The translations under genes and the position numbers were made by a program. DNA of 5,643 bases from JBOHHM01 sp050725495. Its GTDB lineage: Bacteria; Pseudomonadota; Gammaproteobacteria; Burkholderiales; Burkholderiaceae_C. Below are positions 4,739 to 5,643 of the stretch, one piece after another. The stretch's first letter is position 1; every line of letters begins with the position of its first letter. The notes under the pieces are model-generated. The model was given only the letters and a program-made list of their open reading frames with translations. It did no database searches and had not been told where the DNA came from. The stretch covers positions 1 to 5,643 of the forward strand of contig JBOHHM010000233.1 in assembly GCA_050725495.1 (NCBI GenBank). Reading direction: 5' to 3'.

Positions 4739-5643
4739 TCAGGCGGCGCGGAGCCGGTCGATCAGGCCGTTGAGCTCCTCGAGCGAGCCGAACTGAATCG
4801 CCAGTTCGCCCAGTTCCTCGATGCGGCCATGGCGCTTGACGCGCTTTTTCACGCGCACCTCGACCTCGGCGGTCAGTAGGTCCGACAGCTCTTCTTCCAC
4901 GCGCTTGAGGTCGCGCGACTTCTCCTGCTTGGGCTTGGGCGCCACCAGATTGAACTCGGCGCTGAGCTTTTTGGCCAGGTGCTCGGCCTCGCGCACCGAG
5001 AGTTTCTTCGCGGCAATCTGATTCGCGGCCGTGATCTGGGCGGCCTTTTCCAGCGGCAGCAGGGCGCGCGCATGGCCCATGTCGAGATCGCCGGCCATCA
5101 GCATGGTCTGCACCGGCTCGGCCAACTGCAGCAGGCGCAGCAGGTTGGACGCGGCGCTGCGCGAGCGGCCCACGGCCTGCGCCGCCTGCTCGTGAGTAAG
5201 CCCAAACTCCTTGACCAGTCTTTGCAGGCCATGGGCCTCTTCCAGCGGGTTCAGGTCTTCGCGCTGGATGTTCTCGATCAGCGCCATGGCGGCGGCCGAC
5301 TCGTCGGGCACGTCGCGCACCAGCACCGGCACGCTGTCCAGGCCCGCGAGTTTGGCCGCGCGAACGCGCCGTTCGCCGGCAATGATTTCGTACTTGCCGG
5401 CGTTCGCGCCCGCGGCATCGCCGTTGGCCAGCTTGCGCACCAGGATAGGCTGCATGATGCCCTGGGCCTTGATGCTCTCGGCCAGTTCGTAGAGCGCGCC
5501 CTCGTCCATGCGGGTGCGCGGCTGGTAGATGCCGGGCACCATGTCGGTCAGCAGCAGCGAGGCCGGCAGGCCCGGGCTCGGCACAGCGGCCTCGGCCGCC
5601 GCAGCGTCGACCTTGGGGCCCAGCAGGGCCTCGAGTCCGCGGC
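4739..5643 (-). CDS. parB: Chromosome-partitioning protein ParB (5' end beyond the window)
   Basis: ParB binds parS sites near the origin, loads as a CTP-dependent sliding clamp, and works with the ATPase ParA to segregate replicated origins. The gene reads leftward from the window edge to TGA 4741-4739. The 300 visible residues begin RGLEALLGPKVDAA, the typical ParB N-terminus, so only about 8-10 residues are missing. A GTG at 5584 is therefore not the start. The partition/CTPase domain has QPRTRMDE, GIMQPILVR, GERRVRAAKLAG (visible 89-100, the CTP-binding C-motif) and ALIENIQREDLNPLEEA (120-136). A helix-turn-helix follows in LTHEQAAQAVGRSRSAASNL (148-167). A charged Lys/Glu-rich linker leads to the C-terminal dimerisation segment (HGRIEELGELAIQFGSLEEL, then LIDRLRAA). 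Size and motifs fit a chromosomal ParB/Spo0J. By the usual gene order, parA should lie just past the right edge in the same operon. I saw no parS consensus in this window. Confidence 0.96.
   Translation of the reverse strand, partial: RGLEALLGPKVDAAAAEAAVPSPGLPASLLLTDMVPGIYQPRTRMDEGALYELAESIKAQGIMQPILVRKLANGDAAGANAGKYEIIAGERRVRAAKLAGLDSVPVLVRDVPDESAAAMALIENIQREDLNPLEEAHGLQRLVKEFGLTHEQAAQAVGRSRSAASNLLRLLQLAEPVQTMLMAGDLDMGHARALLPLEKAAQITAANQIAAKKLSVREAEHLAKKLSAEFNLVAPKPKQEKSRDLKRVEEELSDLLTAEVEVRVKKRVKRHGRIEELGELAIQFGSLEELNGLIDRLRAA

Noticed and set aside
4739..5584. Starting ParB at the GTG at 5584
   Set aside because: The frame continues upstream to the window edge with the typical ParB N-terminal sequence RGLEALLGP, so the real start is outside.
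1..5643. CRISPR arrays, insertion sequences, tRNA or rRNA genes, riboswitches, phage or defence genes
   Set aside because: I saw no regularly spaced repeats, transposase motifs, tRNA-like cloverleaf or cobalamin-riboswitch B12-box near the adenosyltransferase gene. The window reads as ordinary core chromosome.

Overview
This window is a high-GC stretch of ordinary bacterial chromosome. It looks like a betaproteobacterium of the order Burkholderiales, most likely family Comamonadaceae (Acidovorax, Variovorax, Rhodoferax or Polaromonas type). The clues are strongly GC-biased third codon positions, a solitary LivK-type substrate-binding protein with an RR-containing signal peptide, and short AT-rich 'TTGCTAC...AATAGC' elements directly after stop codons, which I recall as common in Comamonadaceae intergenic regions. 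The assignment rests on recall, not on a search.

Layout. Positions 1-149 (+) hold the last 48 codons of an NCS2-family nucleobase permease, followed by a terminator-like hairpin (176-206). Positions 227-1374 (-) hold a branched-chain amino-acid-type ABC transporter substrate-binding protein, broken by a net one-base frameshift near 587-588. A 204-bp divergent spacer (1375-1578), containing a 10-bp palindrome, separates it from a YdiI/MenI/PaaI-like hotdog thioesterase (1579-2001, +). Only 12 bp further on is the convergent end of a PduO-type cob(I)alamin adenosyltransferase (2014-2595, -). A 163-bp divergent spacer leads to a small secreted protein with two EF-hands (2759-3109, +), closed by a perfect 14-bp hairpin (3125-3160). 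Next comes a 471-residue FAD-linked oxidase of the D-lactate dehydrogenase/GlcD family (3239-4654, +), followed by a second copy of the post-stop repeat (4656-4709). The window ends in parB (4739 to the edge, -), whose first few codons lie outside.

How the genes work together. The genes are mostly monocistronic and alternate in strand, with their own ribosome-binding sites. I see no operon linking them and no defence, mobile or biosynthetic cluster. The functions are housekeeping or metabolic: nucleobase uptake, solute binding, acyl-CoA hydrolysis, B12 cofactor activation, calcium binding, 2-hydroxyacid oxidation and chromosome segregation. parB suggests the chromosomal par locus, with parA expected just beyond the right edge. 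I found no convincing novel system. The points most worth checking are the frameshifted substrate-binding protein and the paired post-stop repeat/terminator elements.
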